This document shows positions 14,801-15,151 of a stretch of 15,151 nt of DNA, piece after piece. Position 1 is the stretch's first letter. Every line of letters begins with the position of its first letter. The notes beneath the pieces were generated by a model. The model saw only the letters and a list, made by a program, of their open reading frames with translations, was not told the origin of the DNA and searched no databases. Both the position numbers and the translations under genes were made by a program. Origin of the DNA: a bacterium (GTDB lineage: Bacteria > Planctomycetota > J058 > JAJDCP01); contig JAUIEM010000245.1 in NCBI GenBank assembly GCA_030428695.1, positions 1-15,151 on the forward strand, read 5' to 3'.

Positions 14801-15151
14801 GCCGCGGATGAGGGTCGCGTCGACCGTCATCGTGCCCGTGCCGTTCCACAGCCCGCCGCCTTCCGCCCCGGCCGCGTTGGCGTCGACCGTGCCGCCGGTG
14901 ACGTTGACATCGCCGGGACCCGTCACGTGCAGCCCGCCCCCGTTCCCGGGGCTGGTCGTCGCGCTGTTGCTGTCGAGGTGGACACCGGTCAGCGTCACCC
15001 CCAGGCCCGCCCCCGAGTTGTCCTCGATGCCGCCCCCGGCGCGGTTCGCCGTGTTGTGCCGGATCGTGACCGGCGTCGTCGAGCCGTCGACCGTCAGGGT
15101 GCCGCCCGCGTCGTTGAGGATGCCCCCGCCGCTGCCCGCGGTTCCGCCCGC
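11879..15151 (-). CDS. Giant beta-helix repeat protein with GEVED domain, TSP3-like repeats and C-terminal dockerin (5' end outside window)
   Basis: The frame is open to the right edge, so only the last 1090 residues are visible. From the N-terminal side come four copies of a 151-residue glycine/asparagine-rich repeat (15151 to about 13250), with motifs GGGLHVTGPGDVN, GGGLWNGTGTMT, DQGGGGIFNAGG and GGGIEDNSGAGLG. These are typical of right-handed parallel beta-helices. A beta-rich linker follows (about 13250-12840). Next is a GEVED domain (about 12840-12370) bounded by EDFGDAP and GEVEDFGVEL, then TSP3-like calcium repeats such as DTDGDGISD (about 12365-12120). At the end is a dockerin with two calcium loops, DINRDGVIDQGD (from 12073) and DIDGDGVVTRVD (about 11980). 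It is probably a surface or secreted adhesin-like protein held by dockerin-cohesin contact or another anchor. The signal peptide and the total copy number are not visible. Confidence 0.92.
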   Translation of the reverse strand, partial: AGGTAGSGGGILNDAGGTLTVDGSTTPVTIRHNTANRAGGGIEDNSGAGLGVTLTGVHLDSNSATTSPGNGGGLHVTGPGDVNVTGGTVDANAAGAEGGGLWNGTGTMTVDATLIRGNSASGAAADQGGGGIFNAGGTVTVQNGADIASNQAGGTAGSGGGIFNDVGGVLTVDGSAAMVRIRYNSASRAGGGIEDNSGAGLGVSLTAVALDSNSAMTSPGNGGGLHVTGSGDVNITGGTVIANLAGSEGGGLWNGTGTMTVDATLLRFNGASGDAADQGGGGIFNAGGSVVVQNGAEISANEALGTAGSGGGILNDAGGVLTIDGSAGFVTIRRNSARRAGGGIEDNSGAGLGVVLTNVVLDSNSAGSSPGNGGGLHVTGPGDVNLTTCFVEANVAAAEGGGLWNGTGTMTIDGCGLRNNVASGDGADQGGGGLFNAGGTVSIQNGADLDGNVADGTSGSGGGIFNDAGGTVTVGGSGSPVSIRNNTANRAGGGIEDNSGAGLGITLTDVVLRGNSAGVDIGAGASANPGNGGGLHVTGPGDVSITDGTIQSNAAAAEGGGLWNGSGTMTVIGTSITSNSADGSGVDQGGGGVFNAGGVVNLTGVGLNGNTANSSPGAGGGALSDGGTLNISGSSITGSDSYGLRYLAAAGTISGNVFNTNTTGDLAVEGTSGSDVFVLSGTSVTTAAGTVSFDTTIADLALAGLAGDDSFSLTTTMIPISVDGGDPTGAPGDFLDFDAAALVAFTSASAGTIDPLVGEDIVFMNVERLGREDFGDAPASFPVLEGVGGARHQLSSLFLGASVDAEFVGNPSADADGDDTFDLDDEDGARVIEAILLAGASGYVEVEPTGAGAIDAWIDFDRSGSWEPAEKVISNRLVSAGAETLRFVSPVALTPGGTYMRVRLSSAGNLPPTGLTGDGEVEDFGVELDRDDDRDGIPNSVELAGSPPTDPDNPDTDGDGISDGVERVIGTDPTVVDTLPDSDEDGIPDAFDSAPQNPDSNGDGILDGFALALSGDGSIDGPFGLADINRDGVIDQGDVIPLLLFVRAPYPGFAVYDGDIDGDGVVTRVDVLLLIQYVRGIIPALPHRLL
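13250..15151. repeat. 453-bp in-frame tandem repeats encoding the beta-helix units
   Basis: The GAGTTGTCCTC landmark recurs at 15015, 14562, 14109 and 13656, exactly 453 bp apart. The TTCCACAG landmark recurs at 14844, 14391, 13938 and 13461, spaced 453, 453 and 477. The last unit therefore carries a 24-bp (8-codon) insertion, at the segment GVDIGAGASANPG. Units are similar but not identical at DNA level. The array runs off the right edge. Confidence 0.9.

Overview
The window is a GC-rich bacterial chromosome segment of about 15 kb. Coding runs on the minus strand except for two plus-strand genes in the middle (3256-5180). Cytosolic two-component proteins, a sigma-54 activator, a DUF4123 type VI secretion (T6SS) adaptor and a large exported dockerin/beta-helix protein together suggest a Gram-negative, environmental, signalling-rich organism, such as Myxococcota or Planctomycetota. 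I cannot fix the phylum from the sequence alone.

Region 1 (206-4749) is a gas-sensing signalling locus. A minus-strand operon encodes an H-NOX haem sensor (2551-3096), a soluble PAS hybrid histidine kinase (597-2546) and a single-domain response regulator (206-586). Reading away from it is an NtrC-type regulator with receiver, AAA+ and Fis-type HTH domains (3256-4749). The 159-bp divergent spacer holds a TATAAT -10 box for the H-NOX operon and a perfect 7+7 palindrome over its putative -35 box. The H-NOX haem and YxSxR residues are present, and the distal tyrosine of O2-binding members is not, so NO is the likely ligand. Region 2 (4836-5180) is a small acidic orphan protein.

Region 3 (5456-6385) is a complete ADP-ribosylglycohydrolase. 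It is bounded on both sides by intergenic repeats: inverted GGGGGTAAACCCC-type hairpins and hexameric TCCGAT-like arrays. Related repeats occur at 1-141.

Region 4 (6719-11710) is the most unusual part. A minus-strand operon encodes a small protein with two GTPFCEKC motifs, a DUF4123 T6SS effector adaptor, and a 1330-residue protein. That protein joins an intact Ulp1/C48 (SUMO-protease-like) cysteine peptidase to a complete PF04185-type phospholipase C/phosphoesterase. It looks like a dual-enzyme T6SS cargo effector, and both activities could fit eukaryotic targets. No gene follows directly that looks like a dedicated immunity protein.

Region 5 (11879-15151, cut by the right edge) is the C-terminal part of a giant surface or secreted protein. 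It has four copies of a 151-residue parallel-beta-helix repeat (453 bp in DNA), then a GEVED domain, calcium-binding TSP3-like repeats and a C-terminal dockerin.
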